Origin: Bacillota bacterium
Lineage (GTDB): Bacteria > Bacillota > Sulfobacillia > Sulfobacillales > Sulfobacillaceae
Direction: 5' to 3'
Assembly (NCBI GenBank): GCA_026627065.1
Contig: JAPNUO010000002.1
Span: 124,001-188,000 of the forward strand
Length of the DNA: 64,000 nt
Each line of letters opens with the position of its first letter. Within the stretch, counting starts at the first letter, position 1. The position numbers and the translations under genes were made by a program. The notes under the pieces were generated by a model. The model searched no databases, was not told where the DNA came from, and worked only from the letters and a program-made list of their open reading frames with translations. Below are positions 8,762 to 18,376 of this stretch, one piece after another.

Positions 8762-9104
8762 CGATATTACACTGCAGCAGATTGCGAAGGCGGGCGACAA
8801 GATTCGCCAGTGGCTAATGGGAATTTCTCGCGATGAATTTGTAGACAACGAGATCCTGCAATCGGCGGTTATTCGTCAGCTCGAAATTATTGGAGAAGGC
8901 GTTTCGCGCTTAACCCCCGAGTTTCGCCAAACGTATCCCGCTCTTTTGCCCTGGGCACAGATCAAGGCTCTGCGCAATCTTCTCATCCATGGCTACGACG
9001 ACATTGACATCGACCGCGTGTGGAAAGTCGCCACGGAGGACATTCCGCGACTGGCAAATGTGCTCCAAACCTTTCGGGGCAGCGAGGACGAGCACGAACC
9101 GTAG
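8745..9104 (+). CDS. hepT: HepT-type HEPN ribonuclease toxin (DUF86)
   Basis: HEPN-domain protein of 119 residues. It keeps the RX4HXY motif as RNLLIHGY near residue 79-86, the tyrosine being the residue that MntA modifies in studied pairs. The N-terminal helix bundle (QIAKAGDKIRQWL) and the segment SAVIRQLEIIGEGVSRL are typical of DUF86. Function as an RNase toxin is inferred from the family. Both catalytic residues are present, so the pair looks intact. Confidence 0.88.
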   Translation: MPQRNDDITLQQIAKAGDKIRQWLMGISRDEFVDNEILQSAVIRQLEIIGEGVSRLTPEFRQTYPALLPWAQIKALRNLLIHGYDDIDIDRVWKVATEDIPRLANVLQTFRGSEDEHEP

Positions 9105-9302
9105 GGAGCCACGCCGAACGATGCGGCTCTTGGGGTCATTGATCGTAAATGGGCGCACAACTCCTGCTGTCAGGCTTGCTTTAGGGTTGCTTTTTGAAAA
9201 GTTGTCCACGAGACATGTCAGGCTCATTGCTTGCGTGAGCCCTGCTGTCTATCATTATTGAAGTATGGGAAGAGACCAGGGGGATTCTTTTAGCGCACGG
9301 CG
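9105..9302. other. No gene recognised between hepT and the methyltransferase fragment
   Basis: About 200 bp of AT-richer sequence. No motif, promoter or repeat could be supported. Confidence 0.4.
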
Positions 9303-9410
9303 TACAAGGGGTTACATGGGCTGAGGAACAGCGCGGGGCTCACTGTCAATGTATCTCAGGTTCGGCAACTGAGTCCTTTCCGGTATCCGGGTGGGAAGAC
9401 GTGGCTAGTA
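9303..9410 (+). pseudogene. N-terminal fragment of a D12-class DNA adenine methyltransferase
   Basis: The plus-strand frame ending at the IS630 insertion reads QLSPFRYPGGKTWLV. PFRYPGGKxWL is the N-terminal SAM-binding signature of Dam-like N6-adenine methyltransferases. The frame is broken by the IS630 left end at 9405. After the right end it continues only as PEPEDFQGL, with no further methyltransferase motif, so the rest of the gene is missing. The minus strand across the same junction is also open (ELATSSHPDTGKD, stop at 9346-9348), so one reading is accidental. Confidence 0.4.
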
Positions 9411-9429
9411 GATCCATTCCTTAATACGT
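9405..9429 (+). repeat. IS630 left terminal inverted repeat
   Basis: Imperfect inverted repeat partner of 10617-10642. The shared core is ATCCATTCCT, then AATA and CGTG. Confidence 0.85.
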
Positions 9430-9485
9430 GACTTAGTGAGCACGGTGTGGTATGGTGAAGAAAACCCTTCTTGGAGGTTTGATCC

Positions 9486-10627
9486 ATGCCTGCCAAACGT
9501 CGGTTCCCGATGCTCGCACTCACCGAGGACGATCGCGCCTACCTGACCCAGCTGGCGCGCAGTCGTTCGGCCCGCCATACCGAGGTCATCCGGGCGCCAA
9601 TGTTGTGAGCCACTGTGGAGGGCGAGTCTCTGCAGGCGATTGCGGACCGGTTGCCGAGGGCCCGGAATGCCGTGCGTCGCTGTGTCGGGAAAGCGCTCGC
9701 CCTGGGACCACGTCAAGCCTTGCAGGATCTGCCGCGGCCGGGACGCCCCGCCAAATCACCCCGGAAGCGCGCGCCTGGATTGTTAGCCTCGCCTGTCAAA
9801 AGCCCAAAGATCTGGGCCTAGCCCCGGAGTTTTGGTCGGAATCCTTGTTGGCGCAGTACGTCCGCGAACACGCCGTGGCCGCGGGACATCCGAGCGCTCA
9901 ACGGGTACGACAAGGGACCATTTCGCAGTGGCTGGCTGCCCAGGATCTCCCTCCACCTCGCGTGACATATTACTTGCAACGTCGTGATCCGGAGTTCGAC
10001 GCCCAGAGGGTCCCAGTGCTCCACGTCTACCAGCCAGTCGAATTCACCTTCGACGAGCACGGCCAGCCCACTGTCCGGTGGTCCTCTGAGGAAAAGCCCG
10101 GCATTCAAGCACTCGGGACGACGGCGCCCGACCGACCGCCCCAGCCCGCCCCCGGTCAAGGCCCCGGGCAACGCGACCCCGAAGACGTCCGCCACGGCAC
10201 GGTGAGCCTCTTAGCCGGGATCGATCTCGCGACCGGCGAAATCTTGGCGATGGTCCGTCCCCGCCACCGAAGCGCCGAGTTCGTCGAATTTTTGCAGGCG
10301 CTGGACCAGAAATATCCCCCGGGGGTCAAGATTCCACTCATCCTGGATAATCATTCTGCGCACACCTCGCGCGAAACCCGCGCTTATTTAGCGACGGTGC
10401 CCAATCGCTTTGATTTCGTCTTTACGCCTAAACATGCCTCCTGGCTGAATCTGATTGCGGTGTTTTTTGCGAAGCTGTCGAAACAGTGCCTGAAGGGCAT
10501 TCGGGTGAACTCTGCGGAGGAACTGGCCGACCGGATCTTAGCCTATATCGATTGGCTCCATCAGGATCCCATGCCGTTTCGGTGGCGATGGGCCCCCCAC
10601 ACCGTCGAGGATGCGCACGTTATTTAG
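9486..10627 (+). pseudogene. IS630-family transposase with one stop and one frameshift
   Basis: The reading starts at ATG 9486 (PAKRRFPMLALTEDDRAYL) after GGAGGTTTGATCC. It meets an in-frame TGA at 9606-9608, resumes as ATVEGESLQAIADRLP, and shifts frame at GCCAAATCACC near 9757 (one A short). It then runs on to 10627 with the DDE core: GIDLATGEILAMVRPRHRS, IPLILDNHSAHTS and TPKHASWLNLI. The catalytic core is preserved, so the inactivation looks recent, or the indel is a sequencing error. Confidence 0.85.
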
Positions 10628-10642
10628 GAATGGATATACTAG
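10617..10642 (-). repeat. IS630 right terminal inverted repeat
   Basis: Inverted partner of 9405-9429, just past the transposase stop. Confidence 0.85.
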
Positions 10643-11143
10643 TTCCTGAGCCGGAGGATTTTCAAGGTCTCCATACCGGTCTGTTTGCCGTCGCGCTTCC
10701 GACTCAGCCATTAACTTGTTCCGCCAGGCCGACGGCAGGCGCTGCAATAAACCGAAGTATACCGTACGCGGAATATGAATGCGCCCCGTAAGAATAGTCT
10801 TCAAATCGGGTTGGCTAATCACCGATCCAGTCCGTATGTGCATTGTAGGTCGTAAAAAATTGTAAATACGCTCAAGGCTAAACATTAATTGTCTGAGGGT
10901 ACGATTTTCTGGAAGGTTCACTAATTTTTTGACGGATAAGCGATAATACCGAGAGGTTTCCTGCTCTGATACCGGTAGTGATTCCGCGTTGATAACCTCG
11001 GCTACTTCCTGAAACCAAATATTCGACTTGTCCGCAGAACCGAATATGACCCAATCTCCTGTTGCCGGAGGTTTCCGTAATTTTAGTACGACGCTATCAG
11101 CGAAGATACCTTTAACAAAAAAAGCTCGCATTTTTACACCCAT
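10643..11143 (-). pseudogene. Unidentified AT-rich gene cut by the IS630 element
   Basis: A minus-strand frame beginning MGVKMRAFFVKGIFADSVV (start ATG 11143 or 11131) continues through GDWVIFGSADKSNIWFQEV and SRYYRLSVKKLVNLPENRT. It runs straight into the IS630 right end at ENPPAQELV. Joining across the element would end after about 19 more codons at 9346. It is markedly more AT-rich than its neighbours. The N-terminus, with alternating strands and a GDWVIFG turn, faintly resembles PUA/EVE-like folds, but I do not recognise the family. Confidence 0.6.
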
Positions 11144-11169
11144 TTTATAAAAAGATCTCGATTATGGTC

Positions 11170-11235
11170 CTGAGTGATCCCCCGCCGGTGAGACGGCCCG
11201 CCCGGAGGCTAAAGCCGCCGCGGCCGACCGCTGAA
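11170..11235 (+). other. GC-rich hairpin cluster of unknown origin
   Basis: A GC-rich patch in an AT-rich stretch contains GGCTAAAGCC (hairpin), GCCGCGGC (palindrome) and CCGGTGAGACGG. This is the style seen at the ends of tnpB-only transposons and at 5690-5760, but no tnpB is adjacent. It is reported as a possible relic only. Confidence 0.25.
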
Positions 11236-11529
11236 GAGGCTGAAGCGTGTGTGTATTTCCATCATGATTTATCTTTTTCCACGTATTTCGCACCTAAATT
11301 GTTCAAATTTTAGAGAAGTTACGAAACTTATTTCCGGTCAAGGTGGTAAGGACTTTCCGGTTTGCGTGGTAACCCGGACCGAAACTCGCAGCGGGCGTGC
11401 ACATCGCCCGCGATGTGACGACGGGGCCCGGCCCGGGTCATCGCCTTGCCCACGATTGATCATCCGACGCTCAGGCCATTCTGGCAGCCCTCCAGATGCC
11501 GCTGATCGTCTTCATCGAGCCGCCGAGCC
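11236..11529. other. No gene recognised
   Basis: About 290 bp between the hairpin cluster and the IS3 OrfA relic. Open frames lack motifs and ribosome sites. Confidence 0.4.
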
Positions 11530-11710
11530 GTGCGGAACCGCCGTAAGTTCCCCCTGAAAAAACTCCGGCGATACCAGGATTTGGGTGAAAAAAGCGTGTT
11601 CAAGAGCCCAGTCGTGCTCGAAATACTCAAGGAAGACAAAACGGTCACGCAGATCGCGGCCGAATATGGCATTCATCCCAGGCAACTGCATCGGCGGAAA
11701 CGCCGGACGC
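11530..11710 (+). pseudogene. IS3-family OrfA relic
   Basis: The translated segment SPVVLEILKEDKTVTQIAAEY followed by HPRQLHRRKRR matches the helix-turn-helix of IS3-family OrfA (in the usual form, LEALREEKTLAELASEYGVHP). It is cut off immediately before the end of the GH20 gene; no orfB and no terminal repeats were found. Confidence 0.65.
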
Positions 11711-11713
11711 GGG

Positions 11714-13615
11714 TCATGTGTCGAACTCGGCGAGATGACCCGCGGTCACGACTTGACTCCACATGTTGACCGCCGGCCACGTTTCTCCCTCCGCTGACGG
11801 GCCAAACGGCAAGCGCGGGGCCTCGAGCTCCTCCAATCGCGCGACACGGTGATCGAGATAGGCCTGAATCCGGTCCACCGCGCTGTCCAAGCGGGCCAAA
11901 AGCGTCCCATACCGCATGTCCAACACTTCCCACCCAAACGCTTTATAGGTGGCATACCATTGGCTACGGTGCGCCGCGCGCAGCGCCAGCACGCGGCGGC
12001 GCAATTCGGGGAGGTCGTCCTCCACCAGCTGCGTTAATGCGGGGCGATCATCCGCATCATAGGCGGCTTTGAGGCGCACCCCGAGATCGCTTTTCAGCGC
12101 GAGGACGTGAGCGAGCGCGGTGGGCACCGCAAAAATTGTCCCCAGCGGGCCATTCTGGCTTTGGTGACTCCCTAAGCGGCCTTCCAGCCAGAGAAAATGT
12201 TCGCGGAGGGGCAGTCCCTGCACATGGGCATCGAGAAACCCCAGCAGCGGATCCTGCCACAGCAACGCCTTGGCGGGCGTGCGCCCGTGAGGATTGCCTG
12301 CCGCGATCCCGGGAATCTCGTCAATGTAGGTCAGATCTTCGACGTCGCGCGCATTCGCGCCGGTGCAGGCGCGAAACCGGGCCGCCAGATCATCCGAAGA
12401 GACGTGCGGGCGATACGCCAGCTCAGCCAACCATTGAAAGCCGAGGAGGGTGCTGAAATGATGACTTTCGTTGCCGTCGTCCCCCCACACCGTGGCCAGG
12501 ACTTCCTGCACGCCGCAGCGCCGGCACGCCGTCAGCCCTGCCGCCAGGGTGCGGAACGTGCGCCCATAGTTCACCCCGAAGCCTCCCCACATGCTAATGC
12601 CCCCGGCAAAGACCGTGGGCAGGCCCCAGCTTTGCTGACGGCGCAGCACCGCTTCATACCATTCCGGTTCCGTGTGATAATAATCCCAGTAGACATAGTC
12701 CATCTGGCGGGGCATCTGGCGCTGAATCTCGGGCGGCAGTTGGGCCTCGGGGTCGTCGCGGCGATGCGTTGCCGATCCCAACTGGAACCACATATCGCTC
12801 CACATCATCGGGCGGAGTCCCGCCTCGTCGACGATGCGCATTACCCGGGCTAAATGCTCCAACATCAAGGTGAGGCCGGGGCGATAGCCCGCGCGATCCA
12901 AATAGCGTCCCCGCCCCAGGAGTGCCGCCTCATCCATCCCCAGGTGAATGCGCCGCGACCGCACGGAAGCGGACGCCGCCGTGATGGCGCGATGCAAAAA
13001 GGCGTAGGTCGCCTCCTCCCCGACTAAAAGGATATCCCGGAGGTCGCGCAATTCCTGGGAGGCGGGCCAGCGCAGAAAACACCGGAGGTGCGCTAACGTT
13101 TGAATGCACGGCACCAGTTCGATGCCGAGGGCGGCCGCATACTCGTCCATCGCGCGCCATTCATCGGGAGTGTAGGCTCCCCGCAGATGGCCAAAGTACG
13201 GATACTCCGCCACCGTATACACATCTTCGGTGTAGAGCATGCACAGGTTGAGGCCCATCAACGCCAGATACTCCAGCAGGCGCTGGACACTGGCGACTGT
13301 CAACACGGCGTTACGGGACACGTCGAACATCGCCCCCACCGTGCGAAAGGCCGGCTCTTCCCGGACGTGCCAGGGGGCTGGCTCCCGCGCGAATTGCAGG
13401 AGCCACCCGATGCCGCGAAAAAAGTGGTGAGGCTCTCGATAACGGAGGATGGCGCCGGGCCCGTCTTTATCGATCTGCAGTGCCACATCGTGCGTTTTGA
13501 CTACCTGGACCGGCAGGCCTGCCTCGCTTACCTCGAAATGTCCGGCGCGCGTCAGGTGTTCCACGCCCTGAGCAACAGGGCCAATATCTCCGCGGAAATA
13601 AAATATTGGTCGCAT
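11714..13615 (-). CDS. GH20 beta-N-acetylhexosaminidase, GcnA-like
   Basis: Cytoplasmic-type glycosidase of 633 residues. Segments AMFDVSRNAVLTVASVQRLL, LMGLNLCMLYTEDVY and GIELVPCIQTLAHL follow the GcnA branch of GH20. HLGMDEA supplies the catalytic Asp-Glu pair (about D228/E229) of the substrate-assisted mechanism that releases N-acetylglucosamine or galactosamine. There is no signal peptide. ATG 13615 is preferred because AGGAGG lies 8 nt upstream; an ATG two codons earlier is too close. The gene stands alone between transposon debris and an empty stretch, with no sugar transporter or PTS nearby, so it may have arrived by transfer. Confidence 0.85.
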   Translation of the reverse strand: MRPIFYFRGDIGPVAQGVEHLTRAGHFEVSEAGLPVQVVKTHDVALQIDKDGPGAILRYREPHHFFRGIGWLLQFAREPAPWHVREEPAFRTVGAMFDVSRNAVLTVASVQRLLEYLALMGLNLCMLYTEDVYTVAEYPYFGHLRGAYTPDEWRAMDEYAAALGIELVPCIQTLAHLRCFLRWPASQELRDLRDILLVGEEATYAFLHRAITAASASVRSRRIHLGMDEAALLGRGRYLDRAGYRPGLTLMLEHLARVMRIVDEAGLRPMMWSDMWFQLGSATHRRDDPEAQLPPEIQRQMPRQMDYVYWDYYHTEPEWYEAVLRRQQSWGLPTVFAGGISMWGGFGVNYGRTFRTLAAGLTACRRCGVQEVLATVWGDDGNESHHFSTLLGFQWLAELAYRPHVSSDDLAARFRACTGANARDVEDLTYIDEIPGIAAGNPHGRTPAKALLWQDPLLGFLDAHVQGLPLREHFLWLEGRLGSHQSQNGPLGTIFAVPTALAHVLALKSDLGVRLKAAYDADDRPALTQLVEDDLPELRRRVLALRAAHRSQWYATYKAFGWEVLDMRYGTLLARLDSAVDRIQAYLDHRVARLEELEAPRLPFGPSAEGETWPAVNMWSQVVTAGHLAEFDT

Positions 13616-13621
13616 CTGCAT

Positions 13622-15460
13622 AACCTCCTACCCCCGGTTTTTGCATGAAGAGTTTGGGCGAACGCGTTTGGATCCTTGTCGCGGGGCACGATTGGCGTTG
13701 AGAGTCGTTCATGCGTCCGCCCGCCATCAGTGCTCCCACTTCATCTCCAACCCGTTTTGTCGCCATTTTTCTCACGACAACCTCAAACATCCCTCACGCC
13801 ATCGCTCGAAAAGGTCCATCGTTCCGCCGCCATTGGATCAAGAGACGCGCTTCCGGAGCGAGATGAAGCCCCTCGCGATTCAGGATGAACGAACGGTTGG
13901 ACGCCGTGGTGCGTCACAATCTCGGCCAAGATTAACCAAACAAAGTCATTGCCCTTTGCCGTTGAGCCAGAACCTCGTGCGGGCCGACATCAAAAAAGTT
14001 GCCGCTGGCAACAAGCTAACGATTCCATTATTTAAACGTCCAGTCATTCGTGCCATGGCTAAATTGTCCACAAAGACCGCCCATGCTGCCCTGCTTGTTT
14101 TCTTCAAACAGGGCAAGATTTCCTTTCGATACCTAGCCCACCCTAAATGCCGCAAGATATCGTCAACACTGCTGGCACAGACATTCCCGTTTGCTGCCGT
14201 GTCGCACATGGTCGGGAAGCAGTCCGGCCGTTCCGCGGTCGCGGTATCCACGCGGGTGACGGCAACTTGTCCACAGCCGCCGTGCTCCCCTTCGCAGGTA
14301 TGCATCCATGGCCGCGGCAGCGCTTGTGATTGTCCCGCCATTTCGCCTAACAGTATCATGGGTTCCTCGCACTGCCGCGCCCGATCAAAAGACGCAGGGC
14401 GTTTTGTGCCGAATGACTATCTGGGCCTCCGACCATTGCGTCCGCGCAGCGGCGAGGTGTCATGGCCGCCTACCGACGTCAGGCTTGTGCTCGGGTGTCG
14501 ATGAGCCTCCTATACCCTGCAACTTGCCGCGACGACTTGAGCGAGATCGTGAGCCCATTCACATGCGGCGTTGGCCAATGACGCCGGGGGTGCCGGCTTT
14601 GTTGAGGACAGGGCTTCGAAGTTCGTCGTCCAATCTTGGCGCGAGAACGGACGCGCAGGGAAGACCCTGCATCGACGGAAACATGCCCTGAGACGCATCC
14701 GGAGACGCCGCTGGTGGACTCCAGGCGACGTTGGTACGATTTCGGTGCAGCACAACGGATAGCAGGCGTCGGATCCGGGGTCGAGAAGGGAACTTCATCG
14801 TCGCCGGCTGACTGGAGGTCCAGCAGTTCTTAGAAAGAACGAGCGCTGGCAAGTTGGTGAAATTCAGACCGCCAGAGAAAGCGCCCTGCTCCCCGCTTAT
14901 CTCCCCTATCTCTTCCAACTTCAAGGAGCTTTTGCCGCGAGCACTACCGGACACCGCGAAGGGGCATACGTTGCCGCCGTCGAGCACACGCCCATTTCGG
15001 ATCACAATTCCAGGGGCGGTTTTGCCGGCCATAGCAAAGACCGCCGTTTCCCTTGCAATATCGGGGACGGTTTCCTCAATATCTTCTGGCGGCACCCGGG
15101 ACCCGTGAGAGCTGCGAATTACGGCACGTCCGACAACCGCCGGCAGCGGCATGCGGCCCCGAAATCGCTGCCAGGGCGTTAACCCCTCGGGGTATGGGAT
15201 CGTTAAACCCGCGGGCCGCACTGCCCACGGGAGCCTCTTGTCATCCGGGCGAACCTGGGGCCATCAAACGTCTTTGGCAGCTGGTCATTGCGGTTCGGCC
15301 GGTGTTTCCCGGGGCTACCCATGCTTTCCTTTCTGGTGCGTCCGCGCATTGGGCTTTGCAGCCGGGCCAGGCCCATCGTCTCGGCGGCGCAGTCGCACTC
15401 GCCTCTTGCTCCCGGCTCCATGGATTGGTTCCGCGAGTCTAAAGCAGGAGAGGAGGACAT
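13622..15460. other. 1.8 kb without a confident gene
   Basis: Several open frames exist on both strands. The longest are on the minus strand at 13946-14359 (137 codons) and 14559-15221 (220 codons). None shows a recognisable motif, signal or ribosome site, and their composition fluctuates like decayed DNA. The expected walK/yycHIJ neighbours of htrA are absent. Confidence 0.5.
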
Positions 15461-15501
15461 ACGGTGGCTTAAGATACTGGACTTCCAAGGAGGCGTGCTG
15501 G

Positions 15502-16503
15502 ATGCGCCGGCGTGTGTCGTTTGTGGTTGTGGGAATCTTGGGTCTAATCTTGGGGGCGTGCTTGATGATGCTGCTGCGGCCGACTAAGTCAACGCCAGCG
15601 CCGGCGTGGCCGGTCGTGGAGGTCGCCAAGCGCGTCGAGCCGTCGGTGGTGGTCGTGCTCAACCAGCGCAAAGTGGGTGGACGCGTCGAGACGAAGGGCA
15701 TGGGTTCGGGCGTGATTTTGAATCGCCAGGGTGACATCGTGACCAACTATCACGTGGTCCAAGGGGCCGATGTCGTGACGGTAGTCCTGGCCAGCGGCGC
15801 CCGATATCCGGCGCGCCTCGTGGGCATTGATCCGCCGACGGATTTAGCGGTCATTCGGATTCACGCTAGGAATCTCGTGCCAATTCGATTTGCGCGGTCC
15901 GCCGACATCCAACCGGGGCAGCTAGTCGTGGCGATTGGCAACTCCTTGGGCTTAACCCACACCGTCACCGTAGGTGTCGTGTCGGCCAAAGACCGGGTGA
16001 TGTACCGCGACGGCTGGGAGTACCACCTCATTCAAACTGATGCAGCGATCAATCCCGGCAATAGCGGAGGCCCGTTGGTCAATGATCGCGGCGAGCTGAT
16101 TGGTATTAATTCGAGCAAAATTGCCCAGGCCGGGGTTGAAGGAATCGGATTCGCCATTCCCAGTGACACCGTCCGCGCGGTGGTGGACCAGCTCATCGCT
16201 TATGGCCGGGTGCGCCGGCCGTGGATCGGTGCCACGCTGCAAGCAACGCCCAATCGCCAAATGGGGCTCTTGGTGGTCGCGGTCGCCCAAGGGGGTCCGG
16301 CCTTCCAGGCCGGGCTGCAGCCTGGGGATCTCATCACCGCCATCAATGGCCAGCCGGTCTCCAGCCTCCGCGACGTGGTCCATGTGCTGGAGCACTTGTC
16401 CGTCGGCGGAGTCGTGGAAATTCGGGCGATTCGCGGCAATCTACCGTTGACCGTCCGCCTGCGCCTAGAGGAGGCGCCGTCGAGTCGGCTTCGCGCCTCT
16501 TAA
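15502..16503 (+). CDS. htrA: Membrane-anchored HtrA-family serine protease
   Basis: Envelope quality-control protease of 333 residues. ATG 15502 follows AAGGAGG at 8 nt. Residues 5-26 form one N-terminal membrane anchor, so the protease faces outward. The trypsin-like domain shows the triad: His in TNYHVV, Asp in TDLAVI, Ser in GNSGGP. One PDZ domain occupies about residues 235-325 (RPWIGATL, GLQPGDLITAINGQPV). In Bacillus relatives htrA lies just before rlmH. Here 3.4 kb separates them, and an imperfect repeat begins at the last codons of this gene. A 126-bp piece of it recurs at 6471. Confidence 0.92.
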   Translation: MRRRVSFVVVGILGLILGACLMMLLRPTKSTPAPAWPVVEVAKRVEPSVVVVLNQRKVGGRVETKGMGSGVILNRQGDIVTNYHVVQGADVVTVVLASGARYPARLVGIDPPTDLAVIRIHARNLVPIRFARSADIQPGQLVVAIGNSLGLTHTVTVGVVSAKDRVMYRDGWEYHLIQTDAAINPGNSGGPLVNDRGELIGINSSKIAQAGVEGIGFAIPSDTVRAVVDQLIAYGRVRRPWIGATLQATPNRQMGLLVVAVAQGGPAFQAGLQPGDLITAINGQPVSSLRDVVHVLEHLSVGGVVEIRAIRGNLPLTVRLRLEEAPSSRLRAS

Positions 16504-16580
16504 GGGCTTTGGCCCTCGCATTTACCTTTTGCTAGCCGAGGCGCGGGGAAGAGGCTAAGATTCACCGACAAGGAAAGGGA
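16493..16580 (+). repeat. Direct repeat, copy 1 (htrA tail)
   Basis: Starts in the last codons of htrA (GCGCCTCTTAAGGGCT) and runs to ACAAGGAAAGGGA. About four bases in five match 19840-19928, including ACCTTTTGCTAGCC and CTAAGAT. In copy 1 the ribosome-site-like end leads nowhere; in copy 2 it leads into rlmH. Confidence 0.85.
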
Positions 16581-16689
16581 AAAGTGTCCTGTCGCAATGA
16601 ATTTTGACGATCAATGACGAAGACAGCTCCTCAATACTTGGGGGTCCGCAGACCCAAGGAGATTTGTGGGATCGCGGCGAGAGGCAGGA

Positions 16690-17330
16690 AGCTCAGAAAC
16701 CTCTGGCGTCGATAGCGGTCGCAGTGTTGCGGCACCCATCGCTGAGGCGTTTGCCTGGCTTGGCGTGATAGCCTTCAATGAGGCCATTGGTCCAGCGCTG
16801 GGGTTGCGTCGGCTGGCCCAGCGTCCAGTGCTTCAAGCTTTCGCGACGCCACCACCGGATGGCGCTGCCTTCAGCGTGGTGGCAGGCCTCCGCATGGAGG
16901 ATCCAGCGCGTTCCCAGGCCTGCCGGACCTCGGCGGGCGGAAGGACACCCGTAAGTCTTCTTTGAGGTGATACCGCAAAGTAGGCCAGCGACGTTCAATA
17001 TCGGCTCACTGATCCTGTTGACGCGGCGTCAGGCGTGCGTAACCCGTGGCCCGCGGCCAGCTCGAAATGGCCGTCCGAGCTTCCCCCTGTTCGAGGAGCC
17101 GGATTATGTCGGGTGGCGATGGGCGTGCTGAATCCGGGGAAAGGGGTCCGCCAAGACTTGGGCCAGGGAGCACTGGCAGCCACGACACGGCCCCGTATGA
17201 GGTCGACGGTCACCGCGCGAATGCGGGCCCGCAGGGCCTTGGGAATGGCGGCAAACCACGCGTCCAAGGAGGACAAGCCATCATCGGGGAGTAGAACGAG
17301 CCACCGCCGACTGTCCCTGACGTTCAAGAG
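16690..17330 (-). pseudogene. ISL3-family transposase remnant
   Basis: Two minus-strand frames carry ISL3 pieces: WLVLLPDDGLSSLDAWFAAI and ALRARIRAVTVDLIRG from the start of the DDE domain (about 17327-17190), and RWTNGLIEGYHAKPGKRLSD from its end (about 16780-16700). They lie in different frames with the middle scrambled. No intact terminal repeats were found. It fills the interval between the two copies of the htrA/rlmH repeat. Confidence 0.7.
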
Positions 17331-17815
17331 CTGGGCTCACGCCGCGTGCTCGCCTCGCACGGCAGGTGGCGTATGTCTGGTTGGGGCGCCGAGGGTGATG
17401 GGCCAAGACCACGCGGATCACCCAGAGGTTGCCCACGAATTCAGTCCGTCACCGAATGTCCGGCGGTTGAAAAATCGGGAGGTGTGTCTACATCGTTGAA
17501 CTGTCACCTCCGGACGTCGTTCATCGCTATCACCGCATGCCTTCTCTTATGGCATTCGTTAAGTCCGCTCAGAAAAGAGGATTCCAAAACGGGGGATTAC
17601 TCAAGCGCATGGTAACAAACCATCGAACGTCAATGCGCCTGCGGACAACCGGGCTTCAAGAATATGGCCGGACGGGACCCGCAGGCGGGGCCACGGATTG
17701 CTTCGGCTGGCTGGCGCCGCACTTCTGATCCGAAAGACTGTCCCGTGCCAACGCCAGGGAGTCTCTGAGATTTTTGATATAGTAAAGGTAACATGGCTGG
17801 AAGGGGGCAGGCCTC
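17331..17815. other. No gene recognised upstream of the Uma2 gene
   Basis: Probably part of the decayed ISL3 element on its left half. The right half holds GGAAGGGGGC, the ribosome site of the next gene. Confidence 0.4.
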
Positions 17816-18376
17816 ATGCCCAAACCCACGACGAATCGGACGCAGTCTTATACCTATCGGGACTATGTCACTTGGGACGGCCCCGAACGGTGGGAGCTGA
17901 TTGCGGGCATGCCGTACTTGATGGCCAGTCCGACCCCGGAGCATCAGCGCGTGCTTGGCGAGTTGTTCGTCCAGGTTCATCAGGCGGTCGCCGGGACAGG
18001 GTGCACGGTGTATATGGCCCCGTTGGACTTGACCTTCGATCCAGACGACCGCACGGATACAGTCGTCCAGCCCGATTTGTTCGTGATGTGTGGCGCCTGG
18101 GGCCACGAGACGCGCATTGTGGGCGTGCCATCGCTGGTTGTGGAAATTATTTCGCCTTCGACTGCGACTAACGATACCATTCGGAAATTAAATCTGTACC
18201 AGCGCGTCGGCGTGCCGGAGTATTGGATTGTTGAACCCGATGCCCGCATTCTCAATGTCTATCTGCACGACGGAACTCTCTTGCGGTGGACGGCGGACTA
18301 TCATCCGGGCAACCAGGTGCGATCGACCGCCTTGCCGCAGCTGGTGATAGCCGTCCAGTCGATTTTTCCGTCGTAG
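17816..18376 (+). CDS. Uma2-family (DUF820) putative endonuclease
   Basis: Protein of 186 residues with the restriction-endonuclease-like core of the Uma2 family. It shows WELIAGMPYLMASPTPEHQ at the N-terminus, VVQPDLFVM with a catalytic Asp, LVVEIISPSTATND, and RKLNLYQRVGVPEYWIVEP carrying the conserved Lys and Tyr. ATG 17816 follows AAGGGGGCAGGCCTC. These genes are common in multicopy accessory regions; their cellular role is not established. It looks intact although it lies within the insertion that splits htrA from rlmH. Confidence 0.87.
   Translation: MPKPTTNRTQSYTYRDYVTWDGPERWELIAGMPYLMASPTPEHQRVLGELFVQVHQAVAGTGCTVYMAPLDLTFDPDDRTDTVVQPDLFVMCGAWGHETRIVGVPSLVVEIISPSTATNDTIRKLNLYQRVGVPEYWIVEPDARILNVYLHDGTLLRWTADYHPGNQVRSTALPQLVIAVQSIFPS

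Larger units (their letters stand above)
9405..10642 (+). mobile_element. IS630-family insertion sequence with terminal inverted repeats
   Basis: Element of about 1.24 kb bounded by CTAG on both sides, consistent with the TA duplication made by IS630 elements. The left end reads CTAGTAGATCCATTCCTTAA (from 9405). The complement of the right end reads CTAGTATATCCATTCCTAAA (10642 back). It carries one broken transposase gene and interrupts an open frame on each strand. Confidence 0.9.

Noticed and set aside
13946-14359. Minus-strand frame of 137 codons
   Set aside because: Weakly protein-like but without a motif, good start or neighbour support.
14559-15221. Minus-strand frame of 220 codons
   Set aside because: No ribosome site and no recognisable domain; the region also lacks coding features on the other strand. 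Left unassigned.
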